The position numbers and the translations under genes were made by a program. Below the pieces are notes generated by a model. That model worked only from the letters and a program-made list of their open reading frames with translations, did no database searches and had not been told where the DNA came from. From assembly GCF_023155855.1 (NCBI RefSeq), contig NZ_JAKNUT010000002.1, forward strand, positions 372,001-436,000: a stretch of 64,000 bases of DNA, read 5' to 3'. Shown here in pieces: positions 31,740 through 41,054 of this stretch (position 1 is its first letter; every line of letters begins with the position of its first letter). Source of the DNA: Microbacterium aoyamense (lineage in GTDB: Bacteria > Actinomycetota > Actinomycetes > Actinomycetales > Microbacteriaceae).

Positions 31740-32930
31740 ATGAGCTCGGCTGTTCAGAGCCCCGTGACCATCCCCGGCGCGAAGGGCCACACCGATGGTG
31801 CGGGCGCTTTCGTGCCGGTCCAGACCCGTTCGGCGCGCCCGTGGTCGTTCGACCCCGCCGACTTCGAGGCCCCCGCAGGCTTCGAGGTCAACTGGAAGCA
31901 CACTCCGATCGCGCGCCTCGTGCCGCTGTTCGTCGACGAAGCCGGCCCCCACGGCGTCATCGACGTTACGGTGAGCGCCCCGGCATCCGTCCAGCAGCTC
32001 GAGCTGAAGGTCGGCGAGGCGCCTCGCGGCGAGGTCTTCCGGCCCGAAGACCTGCCCAGTGCGATCGCCTGGGCTCAGGAGCCCGTCGCGCCGCTCGTGC
32101 GCATCCCTGCGGGTGTCGAGCTCGACGAGCCCGTCGTGATCGACCTCGTCGGAACCCCCGGCCTCGCCCACGCTCACGTCGTGATCGAGGCGCAGGCGAA
32201 CTCGCGCGGCACCGTGCTGCTGCGCCATCGCGGCACGGCGACCCACGCGCAGAACCTCGAGATCATCGTCCGGGACGGTGCGAACCTCGACGTCGTCTCG
32301 GTGCAGGAGTGGGAGGACGACGCGATCCACGTGTCCGCCCACCAGGCGCGCGTCGACAAGGACGCCAAGCTCCGCCACATCGTCGTGAGCTTCGGCGGCG
32401 GCGTCGTGCGCGTCAATCCCTCCGTCGAGCTCGCGGGCACGGGGTCCGAGGCGGAGCTGTTCGGGCTGTCGTACTCCGACTCGGGTCAGCACCTCGAGAG
32501 CCAGGTCTACCTTCACCACAAGGGCGCGCACACGAAGGGCGACGTGCTCTACAAGGGCGCCCTGCAGGGTTCGGGTGCTCGGAGCGTCTGGATCGGCGAC
32601 GTGCTCATCGGACCGGATGCCACGGGCACCGATTCCTACGAGGCGAACCGCAACCTGGTGCTCACGGACGGCGCACGGGCCGAGTCGATCCCGAACCTCG
32701 AGATCGAGACCGGCGACATCCAGGGTGCCGGTCACGCGAGCGCCACCGGGCGCTTCGACGACGAGCAGCTGTTCTACCTGCAGGCTCGCGGCATCGATGA
32801 GGAGCAGGCCCGTCGCCTCGTCGTGCTGGGCTTCCTCGCCGAGATCGTCCAGAAGATCGGGATCCCCGACCTCGAAGAGGAGCTCTTCGCCGCGATCGAG
32901 GTCGAGCTCACCCGCGGGGCGGAGCTGTGA
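31740..32930 (+). CDS. sufD: Fe-S cluster assembly protein SufD
   Basis: SufB paralogue and partner in the SufBCD complex. The 396-residue beta-helix protein shows the family C-terminus TGRFDDEQLFYLQARGIDEEQARRLVVLGF, close to that of SufB, and a divergent N-terminus. ATG 31740 follows the sufB stop with no gap, and the Rieske gene starts inside its stop codon (GTGA), so translation is coupled throughout. Confidence 0.96.
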   Translation: MSSAVQSPVTIPGAKGHTDGAGAFVPVQTRSARPWSFDPADFEAPAGFEVNWKHTPIARLVPLFVDEAGPHGVIDVTVSAPASVQQLELKVGEAPRGEVFRPEDLPSAIAWAQEPVAPLVRIPAGVELDEPVVIDLVGTPGLAHAHVVIEAQANSRGTVLLRHRGTATHAQNLEIIVRDGANLDVVSVQEWEDDAIHVSAHQARVDKDAKLRHIVVSFGGGVVRVNPSVELAGTGSEAELFGLSYSDSGQHLESQVYLHHKGAHTKGDVLYKGALQGSGARSVWIGDVLIGPDATGTDSYEANRNLVLTDGARAESIPNLEIETGDIQGAGHASATGRFDDEQLFYLQARGIDEEQARRLVVLGFLAEIVQKIGIPDLEEELFAAIEVELTRGAEL

Positions 32931-33256
32931 GCGCACAGCGCGTCGCCGCACTCAGCGAGCTCGAGCAGGATGCCGCGATCCGTGTCGAGGTGGACGGCGT
33001 GCCCATGGCGCTCGTCCTCGACTCCAACGGCGAAGTGCATGCGATCGGCGACACGTGCACCCACGGCGACATCTCGCTCGCCGAGGGCTTCGTCGACGGT
33101 GAGACGCTCGAATGCTGGGCCCACGGCTCGGCGTTCTCGCTGCGCACCGGCAAGCCCCTCAACCTTCCCGCCTACGAGCCCGTTCCCGTCTACGCCGTCG
33201 TGATCGACGGCGACGACGTGCTCATCGATCCCACCATTCTTAAGGACATCTCATGA
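32927..33256 (+). CDS. Rieske [2Fe-2S] ferredoxin-like protein of the suf operon
   Basis: A 109-residue single-domain Rieske protein. The cluster-binding motifs are CTHGD (Cys-x-His) and CWAHG (Cys-x2-His). Such proteins are regular members of actinobacterial suf operons between sufD and sufC; a role in electron supply for cluster assembly is likely but not established. GTG 32927 overlaps the sufD stop, and its own stop overlaps the sufC ATG. Confidence 0.93.
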   Translation: MSAQRVAALSELEQDAAIRVEVDGVPMALVLDSNGEVHAIGDTCTHGDISLAEGFVDGETLECWAHGSAFSLRTGKPLNLPAYEPVPVYAVVIDGDDVLIDPTILKDIS

Positions 33257-34023
33257 CGACCCTCGAGATCCGCGACCTCTTCGTGACGGTCGAGACGGAT
33301 GCCGGCACCACCCCGATCCTCAACGGCGTGACCCTGACGATCCGCACGGGCGAGACCCACGCGATCATGGGCCCCAACGGCTCGGGCAAGTCGACCCTCG
33401 CGTACACGATCGCCGGTCACCCCAAGTACCAGGTCGTCAGCGGGTCGATCACGCTCGACGGCGAGGACGTCCTCGAGATGTCGGTCGACGAGCGCGCACG
33501 CGCGGGTCTCTTCCTCGCGATGCAGTACCCCGTCGAGATCCCCGGCGTCACCGTGACGAACTTCCTCCGCACCGCGAAGACCGCGATCGACGGCGAGGCG
33601 CCCTCGATCCGCACGTGGACGAAGGACGTCAAGGAATCCATGAAGAATCTGCGTATGGACCCGAAGTTCGCGCAGCGCAACGTCAACGAGGGGTTCTCGG
33701 GCGGCGAGAAGAAGCGCCACGAGATCCTGCAGCTCGAGCTGCTCAAGCCGCAGATCGCCGTGCTCGACGAGACCGACTCCGGCCTCGACGTCGACGCGCT
33801 CAAGATCGTGTCCGAGGGCGTGAACCGGGCGAAGGCCGAGACCGACCTCGGTGTGCTCCTCATCACGCACTACACCCGCATCCTGCGCTACATCCACCCC
33901 GACTTCGTGCACGTCATGGTCGCGGGCCGAATCGTCGAAGAGGGCGGTCCCGAACTCGCCGATCGCCTCGAGGACGAAGGCTACGACCGGTTCCTCGAGC
34001 CCGTCGTCGACGCGGACGCGTAG
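33253..34023 (+). CDS. sufC: Fe-S cluster assembly ATPase SufC
   Basis: ABC-type ATPase that drives SufB-SufD during cluster assembly. The 256 residues contain Walker A GPNGSGKST at 40-48, the SufC signature FSGGEKKR and Walker B LLKPQIAVLDETDSGLD. ATG 33253 overlaps the Rieske stop (ATGA). Its TAG stop is also the beginning of the TAGGAT box of the next gene. No sufS or sufU gene follows. Confidence 0.97.
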   Translation: MTTLEIRDLFVTVETDAGTTPILNGVTLTIRTGETHAIMGPNGSGKSTLAYTIAGHPKYQVVSGSITLDGEDVLEMSVDERARAGLFLAMQYPVEIPGVTVTNFLRTAKTAIDGEAPSIRTWTKDVKESMKNLRMDPKFAQRNVNEGFSGGEKKRHEILQLELLKPQIAVLDETDSGLDVDALKIVSEGVNRAKAETDLGVLLITHYTRILRYIHPDFVHVMVAGRIVEEGGPELADRLEDEGYDRFLEPVVDADA

Positions 34024-34026
34024 GAT
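34021..34026 (+). promoter_or_regulatory. -10 box of the SufT-like gene overlapping the sufC stop
   Basis: TAGGAT, whose TAG is the sufC stop codon, ends 6 nt before ATG 34033, as expected for a leaderless start. Confidence 0.5.
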
Positions 34027-34032
34027 CGTTAT

Positions 34033-34362
34033 ATGACCGCAACCCTCGCACCCGAGAAGTACGACGAGGTCACCGATGCGCTCAAGGACGTCATGGACCC
34101 CGAACTGGGGATCAACGTCGTCGATCTGGGGCTCATCTACGACCTGGGCTGGGATGACGAGAACGACGCTCTCGTCATCCACATGACGCTCACGTCGGCC
34201 GGCTGCCCGCTGACCGACGTGCTCGAAGAGCAGACGGCGCAGGCCCTGGACGACGTCGTGGAGCGCTTCCGCATCAACTGGGTCTGGATGCCGCCGTGGG
34301 GCCCGGAGCGGATCACCGACGACGGCCGCGACATGATGCGGGCGCTCGGTTTCGCGATTTGA
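34033..34362 (+). CDS. sufT: MIP18/DUF59 family Fe-S maturation protein (SufT-like)
   Basis: A 109-residue DUF59 protein that assists maturation or transfer of Fe-S clusters. Family motifs are DVMDPELGINVVDLGLIYDL and MTLTSAGCPLTDVLEEQ, with the conserved reactive Cys. It follows sufC by 9 nt and is probably expressed both by read-through and from its own leaderless promoter. The gene name SufT is used for homologues in other suf operons. Confidence 0.9.
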   Translation: MTATLAPEKYDEVTDALKDVMDPELGINVVDLGLIYDLGWDDENDALVIHMTLTSAGCPLTDVLEEQTAQALDDVVERFRINWVWMPPWGPERITDDGRDMMRALGFAI

Positions 34363-34393
34363 CGTCGCCGATCGGCCAGGCGCGCCCCGCCGA

Positions 34394-34399
34394 TAGGCT
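34394..34399 (+). promoter_or_regulatory. -10 box of the MalY/PatB gene (leaderless)
   Basis: TAGGCT ends 6 nt before GTG 34406. Confidence 0.55.
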
Positions 34400-34405
34400 C
34401 GATGG

Positions 34406-35566
34406 GTGAGCGTCACCCCCCTCGAAGCACTCCCCCTCGAACTCCTGCGACAGCGGGCGAGCACGAAGTGGCGCAAGTACGGGGACGACGTCCTGCCCTT
34501 CTTCGTGGCCGAGACGGACTATCCGCTCGCGCCCGCGATCACGCGAGCGCTCCAACGCGCGGTCGAGCTGGGCGACACCGGCTACACGCCGCCGGCGCCC
34601 GGCATCCGCGAGACCTTCGTCGGCTTCGCGCAGCGGCGCTTCGGGTGGACAGTCGATCCGTCGCACGTCTTCTGGACGGGCGACGTCATGATGGGCGTCG
34701 TCGAGATCCTGCGCCGCATCATCGAGCCCGGCGACCGCGTCATCGTCATGCCTCCCGTCTATCCGCCCTTCTACGACACGGTCGAAGAGGCGGGCGCGGT
34801 CGTCGAACGCGTCTCGCTGCAGCGGACGGATGCCGGGTGGCAGATCGACCTCGACGGCGTCGAGGCGGCGCTCGAGGCGGGCGCGCGAGCGATCCTGTTG
34901 TGCAACCCGCACAATCCGACCGGCACCGTCCATTCGCGCGAGAGCCTGGCGGCACTCGCCGATCTCGCGGACCGATTCGGCGTCCCCGTCGTGAGCGACG
35001 AGATCCACGGTCCTCTCGCGCACGCGCCCGTCGTGTTCACTCCATTCCTCACGGCGTCCGACGCCGCGCGCCGCGTCGGCTACGCCGTCACGAGCGCGAG
35101 CAAGACGTTCAACCTCGCGGGCCTCAAGTGCGCCGTCATGATCGGTGGATCCGATCGTCAGGCGAACGTGCTCCGGCGACTCCCCGCAGAGGTCGAGTGG
35201 CGCACGGGGATCTTCGGCGGCCTCGCGCACGTCGCCGCGTGCTCACCCGAGAGCGACGCCTGGGTCGACAGCCTGCTGGCGGCGCTCGCGCACAATCGCG
35301 CACTGCTGTCGCAGCTTCTCGCCGCACATCTTCCTCTCGCGACCTACGTGGAGCCGGACGCCGGATACCTCGCGTGGGTGGATGTCTCGGCGTACGGGTG
35401 GGGCGACAATCCGGCGCGTGAGATCCTGCGGCGGACGAAGGTCGCGTTCCACCACGGTCCGCTGTTCGGCGACGAGGGCAAGGGCTTCGTGCGCATCAAC
35501 TTCGGCTGCTCGCCCGACATGCTCGCCGAGGCGATCGAGCGCGTCGGCGCACTCGCGCGGTCATGA
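34406..35566 (+). CDS. MalY/PatB-type PLP-dependent C-S lyase
   Basis: A 386-residue fold-type I aminotransferase-like enzyme, most similar to cystathionine beta-lyases of the MalY/PatB group that release thiols from cystathionine or S-conjugates. The PLP-binding Lys is in SASKTFNLAGLKCA. Other motifs are LCNPHNPTG, VVSDEIHGPL and the C-terminal FVRINFGCSP. GTG 34406 is supported by a leaderless -10 box. It overlaps the MFS transporter by 4 nt, so a role linked to an exported or imported sulfur compound is possible. It is not a SufS-type cysteine desulfurase. Confidence 0.88.
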   Translation: MSVTPLEALPLELLRQRASTKWRKYGDDVLPFFVAETDYPLAPAITRALQRAVELGDTGYTPPAPGIRETFVGFAQRRFGWTVDPSHVFWTGDVMMGVVEILRRIIEPGDRVIVMPPVYPPFYDTVEEAGAVVERVSLQRTDAGWQIDLDGVEAALEAGARAILLCNPHNPTGTVHSRESLAALADLADRFGVPVVSDEIHGPLAHAPVVFTPFLTASDAARRVGYAVTSASKTFNLAGLKCAVMIGGSDRQANVLRRLPAEVEWRTGIFGGLAHVAACSPESDAWVDSLLAALAHNRALLSQLLAAHLPLATYVEPDAGYLAWVDVSAYGWGDNPAREILRRTKVAFHHGPLFGDEGKGFVRINFGCSPDMLAEAIERVGALARS

Positions 35567-36975
35567 GCCAGCCGCACGAGCCCGCTCCCACCGGACCGCT
35601 CGACGTCGTCGCGCCCGTCGATGACGAACAGTCCGGGAGCGTATGGGCGCCCGAGTACCTGTGGGTGACGATCGGCGCCATCGCCCTCGTGTTCCTCGCC
35701 GCGATGCAGGCTCTCGCAGTCACGACCGTCATGCCGATCGTCGCCGACGATCTCGACGGTGCGGCCCTCTACGCCGTCGCCTTCTCGGGCACGCTCGCCA
35801 CGAGCGTCATCGGCATGGTCGTCGTGGGCGGGTGGAGCGACCGATCGGGGCCGGTCTGGCCGCTCACGAGCGCCGTCGTGCTGTTCTTCGCGGGGCTGCT
35901 CATGGCCGGCTTCGCGCCGACGATGGAGCTGCTCGTCCTTGGGCGCCTCGTGCAGGGGCTCGGGACCGGCGGGATGACGGTCGCCCTCTACGTCGTCGTC
36001 GCGCGCATCTATCCCTCGTGGCTGCACGGCCGCGTCTTCGCCGCGTTCTCGGCCGCGTGGGTCGTCCCGTCGCTCATCGGCCCGTTCCTCGCGGGCGCCG
36101 TCACGGAGTACCTGCACTGGCGGTGGGTGTTCCTCGGCGTCGCGGTGCTCACGGGCGTCGCCTACGCGATGGTGGCGATCAGGCTCTGGACCACCCCGCT
36201 GCACACCGACCATCCGTCGACGGCGCGCCTCCTGCCGCGCATCCTGTGTGCGATCGCCGTCGCCGCCGGCACGCTGGGGCTCAGCCTCGCGGGCGAAGCG
36301 CAGGGATTCGCCGGCGCGGTCGTCGCGGCATCCATCGTCGTCATCGGGTTCGCCGCCCGGCCGCTCCTGCCGCGTCGCACGCTGCTGTCGGGCGCGGGGC
36401 TGCCCAGCGTCATCCTCATGCGCGGCCTCATCGCGGGGGCGCTCTTCAGCGCCGAGATCTACGTGCCCTACCTGCTGATCGCGGATTACGGCTTCTCACC
36501 GACGTGGGCGGGCCTCGGTCTGACGGCGGCCGCGATCCTGTGGGCGGTCGCCGCCGAAGTGCAGGGTCGCTTCGGCGATCGGCTCGGCAACGCCCGCATC
36601 ACGATCCTCGGCATCGTGCAGCTCGTCACAGCGCTGGTCATCGTCGCCGCGACGGCGTGGTGGCACCTGCATCCCGTCGTCCTCGTCGTGGGGTGGGCGT
36701 TCGCCGGCAGCGGCATGGGTCTCATGTACCCGCGCCTCACGGTGCTGACGCTCGCGTACTCGACCCCGCAGAACCAGGGGTTCAACTCGGCGGCGCTGTC
36801 GATCTCGGACTCGATCGGCGCGGCGACCGCGATCGCGGTTCTGGGCCTCGCGTTCACGGCGCTGTCGGGCACGCATGCCGCATTCCCCGCCGTGTTCGCG
36901 ATCGCCATCGTGCTCGCACTCCTCGCCCTCGTGCCGGGGCTGCGGATGGGTCACGCCCACGAGGCCGCTCGCTAG
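35563..36975 (+). CDS. MFS transporter (drug/proton antiporter type)
   Basis: A 470-residue major facilitator with about 14 hydrophobic segments and a 35-residue hydrophilic N-terminus, like DHA2-type drug exporters. Motif A is seen as GGWSDRSGP, motif C-like sequence in SLIGPFLAGAVTEYLHWRWVF. ATG 35563 overlaps the stop of the C-S lyase gene. The substrate cannot be deduced. The stop TAG is shared with the -10 box of the next gene. Confidence 0.87.
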   Translation: MSQPHEPAPTGPLDVVAPVDDEQSGSVWAPEYLWVTIGAIALVFLAAMQALAVTTVMPIVADDLDGAALYAVAFSGTLATSVIGMVVVGGWSDRSGPVWPLTSAVVLFFAGLLMAGFAPTMELLVLGRLVQGLGTGGMTVALYVVVARIYPSWLHGRVFAAFSAAWVVPSLIGPFLAGAVTEYLHWRWVFLGVAVLTGVAYAMVAIRLWTTPLHTDHPSTARLLPRILCAIAVAAGTLGLSLAGEAQGFAGAVVAASIVVIGFAARPLLPRRTLLSGAGLPSVILMRGLIAGALFSAEIYVPYLLIADYGFSPTWAGLGLTAAAILWAVAAEVQGRFGDRLGNARITILGIVQLVTALVIVAATAWWHLHPVVLVVGWAFAGSGMGLMYPRLTVLTLAYSTPQNQGFNSAALSISDSIGAATAIAVLGLAFTALSGTHAAFPAVFAIAIVLALLALVPGLRMGHAHEAAR

Positions 36976-36978
36976 CCT
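36973..36978 (+). promoter_or_regulatory. -10 box of the KTSC gene overlapping the MFS stop
   Basis: TAGCCT begins with the TAG stop of the transporter gene and ends 6 nt before GTG 36985. Confidence 0.5.
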
Positions 36979-36984
36979 GGAGCC

Positions 36985-37197
36985 GTGCGCAGAGAGTCGA
37001 TCGAGTCGAGCTTCCTCCGGTCCGTCGGCTACGAGGCCGAGACCGCGGTGCTCGAGATCGAGTTCGCGTCCGGCGACGTGTACCGCTACTTCGCGGTGCC
37101 GCCGTCGGTGCATCGGGGATTGATGGATGCCGCGAGCCCGGGCGCCTTCTTCAATCGCACGATCAGCGACAAGTACCCCACCCGACAGCAGTACTAG
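36985..37197 (+). CDS. KTSC domain-containing protein
   Basis: A 70-residue single-domain protein of the KTSC family (small beta-rich domain of unknown role, sometimes linked to RNA or lysyl-tRNA synthetase fusions). The core reads LEIEFASGDVYRYFAVPPSVHRGLM and ends with the typical FNRTISDKYPTRQ. GTG 36985 is supported by a leaderless -10 box. Its stop TAG and the stop of the convergent siderophore-interacting protein gene share the tetramer CTAG. Confidence 0.88.
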   Translation: MRRESIESSFLRSVGYEAETAVLEIEFASGDVYRYFAVPPSVHRGLMDAASPGAFFNRTISDKYPTRQQY

Positions 37198-38105
37198 TTC
37201 TCTGCCCTGCCCAGGCGCCAGTAGCCCATGAAGGCGACGGCGCGACGATCGACGCCGCGCTCCGTGACGAGGTGGCGGCGGAGCGTCTTGATCGCACCGG
37301 ACTCGCCCGCGAGCCATGCGTACAGGGGCGCCTTCTTGAGAGCGGCTCCGCCCTTCGCGGTGCGGGGGACCTCCCACAGGATGTCGGTGTCGATGTCGAT
37401 CTCCTCGACCTCGGCGCCGCGCCCTTCCGGAGCGAGTTCAGCCGCGGCATCCGATACCGCCGCCACGAGATGCGCGTGGCGGCTCTCGTCGATGCGGCCC
37501 GAGACGAAGTACTGGAACCCGGGATGCTGCGGGAAGTACGCGGCATCGTCGGCGTGCGGCAGTTCGGCGACGACGACGCCCGTCGCCTCGGGCGGCAGCT
37601 GCTCGAGGATGACGGCGATCGCCGGCGCCGCCGTCTCGTCGCCCACGAGCAGGATGTTCTCGGTCTCGGCCGGCGGCACGAAGTCGATGCCGTAGCTCAC
37701 TCCCTCGTGCGCCGTCGTGGGACCCCAGATGAGCAGCTCGTCGCCGAGGGCTGCGCGCTCGATCCACTCCGACGCGGGGCCGAGCACGTCGTGCGCGACC
37801 ATGTCGATGTCGATCTCGCGCTGCGCGTTGCGCACGAACCGCGTCGTATAGGTGCGGAACGGCGGGCGCGCGTCCTCCGGCAGTTCGCGCCACTGCGTGT
37901 ACCAGTCCTCGCCCGTGGGCATGTCGTCGAGGCTGATCGTGGGCGTGGGGAACACCACCTTGATCCGTTGATCGAGGCCCGGGTCCCCGAAGTGCTCCAG
38001 GTCGTCGCCCTGGAACGTGAAGCGGCGGAAGCTCGGCGTCAGGTCGGTGATCGCGATGACGCGGGCGCGGAAGAAGCCGCTCGTGGGCAGAGTCGTGGTC
38101 GTCAT
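37194..38105 (-). CDS. Siderophore-interacting protein (ferric-siderophore reductase)
   Basis: A 303-residue flavin-dependent ferric reductase of the ViuB/SIP family that releases iron from imported siderophores. FAD-binding domain: FRTYTTRFVRNAQREIDIDMVAH; NAD(P)H domain: LLVGDETAAPAIAVILEQLP; the C-terminal WLAGESGAIKTLRRHLVTERG and FMGYWRLG are diagnostic. ATG 38105 overlaps the stop of the ATPase gene. It is the last gene of the iron-uptake operon. Confidence 0.95.
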   Translation of the reverse strand: MTTTTLPTSGFFRARVIAITDLTPSFRRFTFQGDDLEHFGDPGLDQRIKVVFPTPTISLDDMPTGEDWYTQWRELPEDARPPFRTYTTRFVRNAQREIDIDMVAHDVLGPASEWIERAALGDELLIWGPTTAHEGVSYGIDFVPPAETENILLVGDETAAPAIAVILEQLPPEATGVVVAELPHADDAAYFPQHPGFQYFVSGRIDESRHAHLVAAVSDAAAELAPEGRGAEVEEIDIDTDILWEVPRTAKGGAALKKAPLYAWLAGESGAIKTLRRHLVTERGVDRRAVAFMGYWRLGRAEN

Positions 38106-38938
38106 GAGTCTCTCGAATCGGTGGAAGCGTCCGTCGCGCCGAGGACGTGGTGTCGGCCGCGCGGGAGCACGAGTGGGGTGCCCGAGACCGGATCGGGCAT
38201 GACCTGCGAGTCCAGGTCGAAGACCTCGCGCACGAGTGCGCTCGTCACGACATCCACCGGCGCGCCGCTCGCGACGAGTCGTCCGTGCTTGAGCGCGAAC
38301 AGGTGATCGGCGTAGCGCGCCGCGAGGTTGATGTCGTGCAGCACCATCACGATCGTCGTGCCGCGGGAGGCATTGAAATCGGTCAGGAGATCGAGCACCT
38401 CGATCTGGTGCGAGACGTCGAGGAAGGTCGTGGGCTCGTCGAGGAGCAGGATGTCGGTCTCCTGTGCGAGCGCCATCGCGATCCACACGCGCTGGCGCTG
38501 ACCGCCCGACAATTCGTCGATCGCACGATCCGCCAGCTCGAGCACGCCCGTCGCGCGGAGCGCTTCGGTGACGGCGCGGTCGTCCTCCTGCGTCCAGCTG
38601 CGGAAGAGCTTCTGGTGCGGATGCCGGCCTCGGCCGACGAGATCGGCCACGACGATGCCCTCGGGGGCGATGGGCTGCTGCGGGAGCAGGCCGAGCGTGC
38701 GCGCGAGCTCCTTCGTCGGGATCTGGTCGATGCTCTTGCCGTCGAGGACGACCGCACCGCCCTGCACGGGGACCAGGCGCGAGATGGTCTTGAGGAGCGT
38801 CGACTTGCCGCATGCGTTCGCCCCGACGATGACGCTGATGCGTCCGGAGGGGATCTCGAGGTCGATGTCGTCGACGATGGTCGTGCGCCCGTAGCCCGAG
38901 ACGAGTGCGTCGGTGCGCAGCGTGTGCAGGGCGGTCAT
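38102..38938 (-). CDS. Iron-siderophore ABC transporter ATP-binding protein
   Basis: A 278-residue FepC/FhuC-type ATPase energising ferric-siderophore import. Walker A GANACGKST is at 39-47; the LSGGQRQRVWIAMAL signature and Walker B ILLLDEPTTFLD follow. ATG 38938 overlaps the stop of the second permease gene, and its own stop overlaps the reductase start, all by 4 nt. Confidence 0.96.
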   Translation of the reverse strand: MTALHTLRTDALVSGYGRTTIVDDIDLEIPSGRISVIVGANACGKSTLLKTISRLVPVQGGAVVLDGKSIDQIPTKELARTLGLLPQQPIAPEGIVVADLVGRGRHPHQKLFRSWTQEDDRAVTEALRATGVLELADRAIDELSGGQRQRVWIAMALAQETDILLLDEPTTFLDVSHQIEVLDLLTDFNASRGTTIVMVLHDINLAARYADHLFALKHGRLVASGAPVDVVTSALVREVFDLDSQVMPDPVSGTPLVLPRGRHHVLGATDASTDSRDS

Positions 38939-39999
38939 GATGATCCTCCGCGGCGGCTGGTTCGGATGAGGAGGTAGAGCAGGTAGGGCGCGCCGAGGAT
39001 GCCGGTGATGACACCCACGGGGAACTTCGTGTCGAACGCGAACTGCCCGAGCAGGTCGGCCGCGAGCACGAGGACGGCGCCGGTGAGCGCGGCGGGCAGG
39101 ATGACGGGCACGCCCGGCCCGACGATCCGGGCGGCGATGGGGCCGGAGAGGAACGCGACGAACGCGATCGGTCCCGTGGTCGCCGTCGCGAAGCACGCCA
39201 GGGCGACGGCGGCGACGACGAGCAGCACACGCGTGCGGTCGACGCGGACGCCGAGCGCCGTCGCGGAGGCGTCACCCAGTTCGAGCGCGCCGAGGTCGCG
39301 GCTGAGCATCAGGACGATCGGGACCAGGATGACGACCGCGAGAAGGAGCGGGGGAACGGCATCCATCCGCGATCCGTTGAGGCTTCCCGTCATCCATCTC
39401 GCGGCGACTGCGACGTCGTTGACGTCCGCCCGCACGATCAGGAACGCCACGACGGCGTCGAGCATGGCGCCGACGCCGATGCCGATGAGGATCAGTCGTC
39501 CGCCGGTGGACTCGCCACCTCGGGCGGCAAGGTAGATGACGAGGGCTGTCACGATCCCCGCGACGAGCGCGAGGCCCATCGTCGCGGTGTGGCTCCAGTG
39601 CAGAACGATCAGCGAGAGGATCGCCGCCGCGCTCGCGCCGGACGTGATGCCGATGACGTCCGGGCTTGCGAGCGGATTGCGCAGCATCGTCTGGAACGTC
39701 GCGCCTGCCACGCCGAAGGCGACGCCGGCGAGCACGGCGGTCAGCGCTCGCGGGAGACGCAGGGTGCCGACCGTGAAGGACGCACCCGGCACCTGCTGGC
39801 CCATGAGGACGCCGATGACGTCCGAGAAGGGGTAGATCGTGTTGCCGAGCATGAGCATGGCGACGAAGAGGATGACCGTCAGCACCGCGAGAACGGTCAG
39901 CGCGACGGTGCGGCGACGGCCGCGCCGCGCGCGTCCCGAGCGAACGAGATCGATGTCGCTCGCGGAGACGGATGCCGCGCTCATGGGCGTCGTCGTCAT
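38935..39999 (-). CDS. Iron-siderophore ABC transporter permease (second subunit)
   Basis: A 354-residue FecCD-family permease with about nine or ten membrane helices. Family motifs include LRLPRALTAVLAGVAFGVAGATFQTMLRNPLASPDVIGITSGA and a C-terminal TGPIAFVAFLSGPIAARIVG. ATG 39999 overlaps the upstream permease stop by one base. It pairs with the permease upstream to form a heterodimeric channel, the FepD/FepG arrangement. Confidence 0.95.
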   Translation of the reverse strand: MTTTPMSAASVSASDIDLVRSGRARRGRRRTVALTVLAVLTVILFVAMLMLGNTIYPFSDVIGVLMGQQVPGASFTVGTLRLPRALTAVLAGVAFGVAGATFQTMLRNPLASPDVIGITSGASAAAILSLIVLHWSHTATMGLALVAGIVTALVIYLAARGGESTGGRLILIGIGVGAMLDAVVAFLIVRADVNDVAVAARWMTGSLNGSRMDAVPPLLLAVVILVPIVLMLSRDLGALELGDASATALGVRVDRTRVLLVVAAVALACFATATTGPIAFVAFLSGPIAARIVGPGVPVILPAALTGAVLVLAADLLGQFAFDTKFPVGVITGILGAPYLLYLLIRTSRRGGSS

Positions 40000-41054
40000 C
40001 AGATCGCCTTCATCCGAGTGCGGCGGGCGATGGCGATGAGCACGGGAGCGCCGAGGAAGGCGGTGATGATGCCGGCTTCGACTTCGCCCGGAGAGCCCAG
40101 CACCCGGCCGAGGGTGTCGGCCAGCGTGAGCAGGACCGCGCCGCCGAGCGCCGAGAGCGGGAGCAGCCAGCGCTGGTCGGACCCCGAGACGAGCCGCACG
40201 GCGTGCGGGACCATGAGTCCGACGAAGCCGATCGGGCCGGCGACCGCGGTGACCGCGGCGCACAGGGTGACGCCTGCGATCGCGGCGACGATGCGGATGC
40301 GACCCACGCGTACGCCGAGACCGACGGCGACGTCGTCGCCGAGAGCGAGGGCGTTCAGCGACGACGCGCACAGGATCGCCACGGCGGCGCCGATGACGAG
40401 GATGGGGGCGACCAGAGCCATCGTCTCCCACTCGGCGCGGCCGACGTTGCCGACCTGCCAGTAGCGGAACTCATCCATCGCGTCGCGCCGGGGGAGCAGG
40501 ATCGCGGCGACGACCGAACTCAACGCGGCCGTCGTCGCCGCTCCGGCGAGTGCCAGTTTGATCGGCGTCGTGCCGCCCGGGCCGACGGAGCCGACGAAGT
40601 AGACGAAGAACGCCGTCACGAACGCGCCGACGAGTGCGAGTCCGAGATACCCGAAGGCCCCGGTCGTGCCCAGAAACGCGATGCCGATGACGACGGCGAG
40701 CGCGGCGCCCGTGTTGACACCGAGGATGCCGGGGTCGGCGAGCGGATTGCGCGTGATCGCCTGCATGAGTGCGCCCGAGAGTGCCAGGGCGGCCCCCGCG
40801 AGCAGGGCGAGCGCCGTGCGCGGGATGCGGCTCTGCACGGCGAGAGCTCCGATGTCGGTCGGCGTCGTGCCGAGGAACCACGACGTGATCCCGTCGACGA
40901 TCTCGTTCCACGTGACGGGTCGGGACCCGAACGAGAGCGAGAGCACGATCGACACCAGAACGGCGACGATCGCGATTGCGAGCACGACGCCGCGACGCCG
41001 CGCGTCCCCCGCGGGGGCGGACGCGCGGCGTCGTGAGACGGCCGTCGAGGTCAC
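39999..41054 (-). CDS. Iron-siderophore ABC transporter permease (first subunit)
   Basis: A 351-residue FecCD-family permease. Motifs are RIPRTALALLAGAALALSGALMQAITRNPLADPGILGVNTGAA and VAGPIGFVGLMVPHAVRLVSG. GTG 41054 overlaps the stop of the binding-protein gene (GTGA). The open frame continues upstream inside that gene, but the overlap start preserves the family N-terminus. Confidence 0.95.
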   Translation of the reverse strand: MTSTAVSRRRASAPAGDARRRGVVLAIAIVAVLVSIVLSLSFGSRPVTWNEIVDGITSWFLGTTPTDIGALAVQSRIPRTALALLAGAALALSGALMQAITRNPLADPGILGVNTGAALAVVIGIAFLGTTGAFGYLGLALVGAFVTAFFVYFVGSVGPGGTTPIKLALAGAATTAALSSVVAAILLPRRDAMDEFRYWQVGNVGRAEWETMALVAPILVIGAAVAILCASSLNALALGDDVAVGLGVRVGRIRIVAAIAGVTLCAAVTAVAGPIGFVGLMVPHAVRLVSGSDQRWLLPLSALGGAVLLTLADTLGRVLGSPGEVEAGIITAFLGAPVLIAIARRTRMKAI

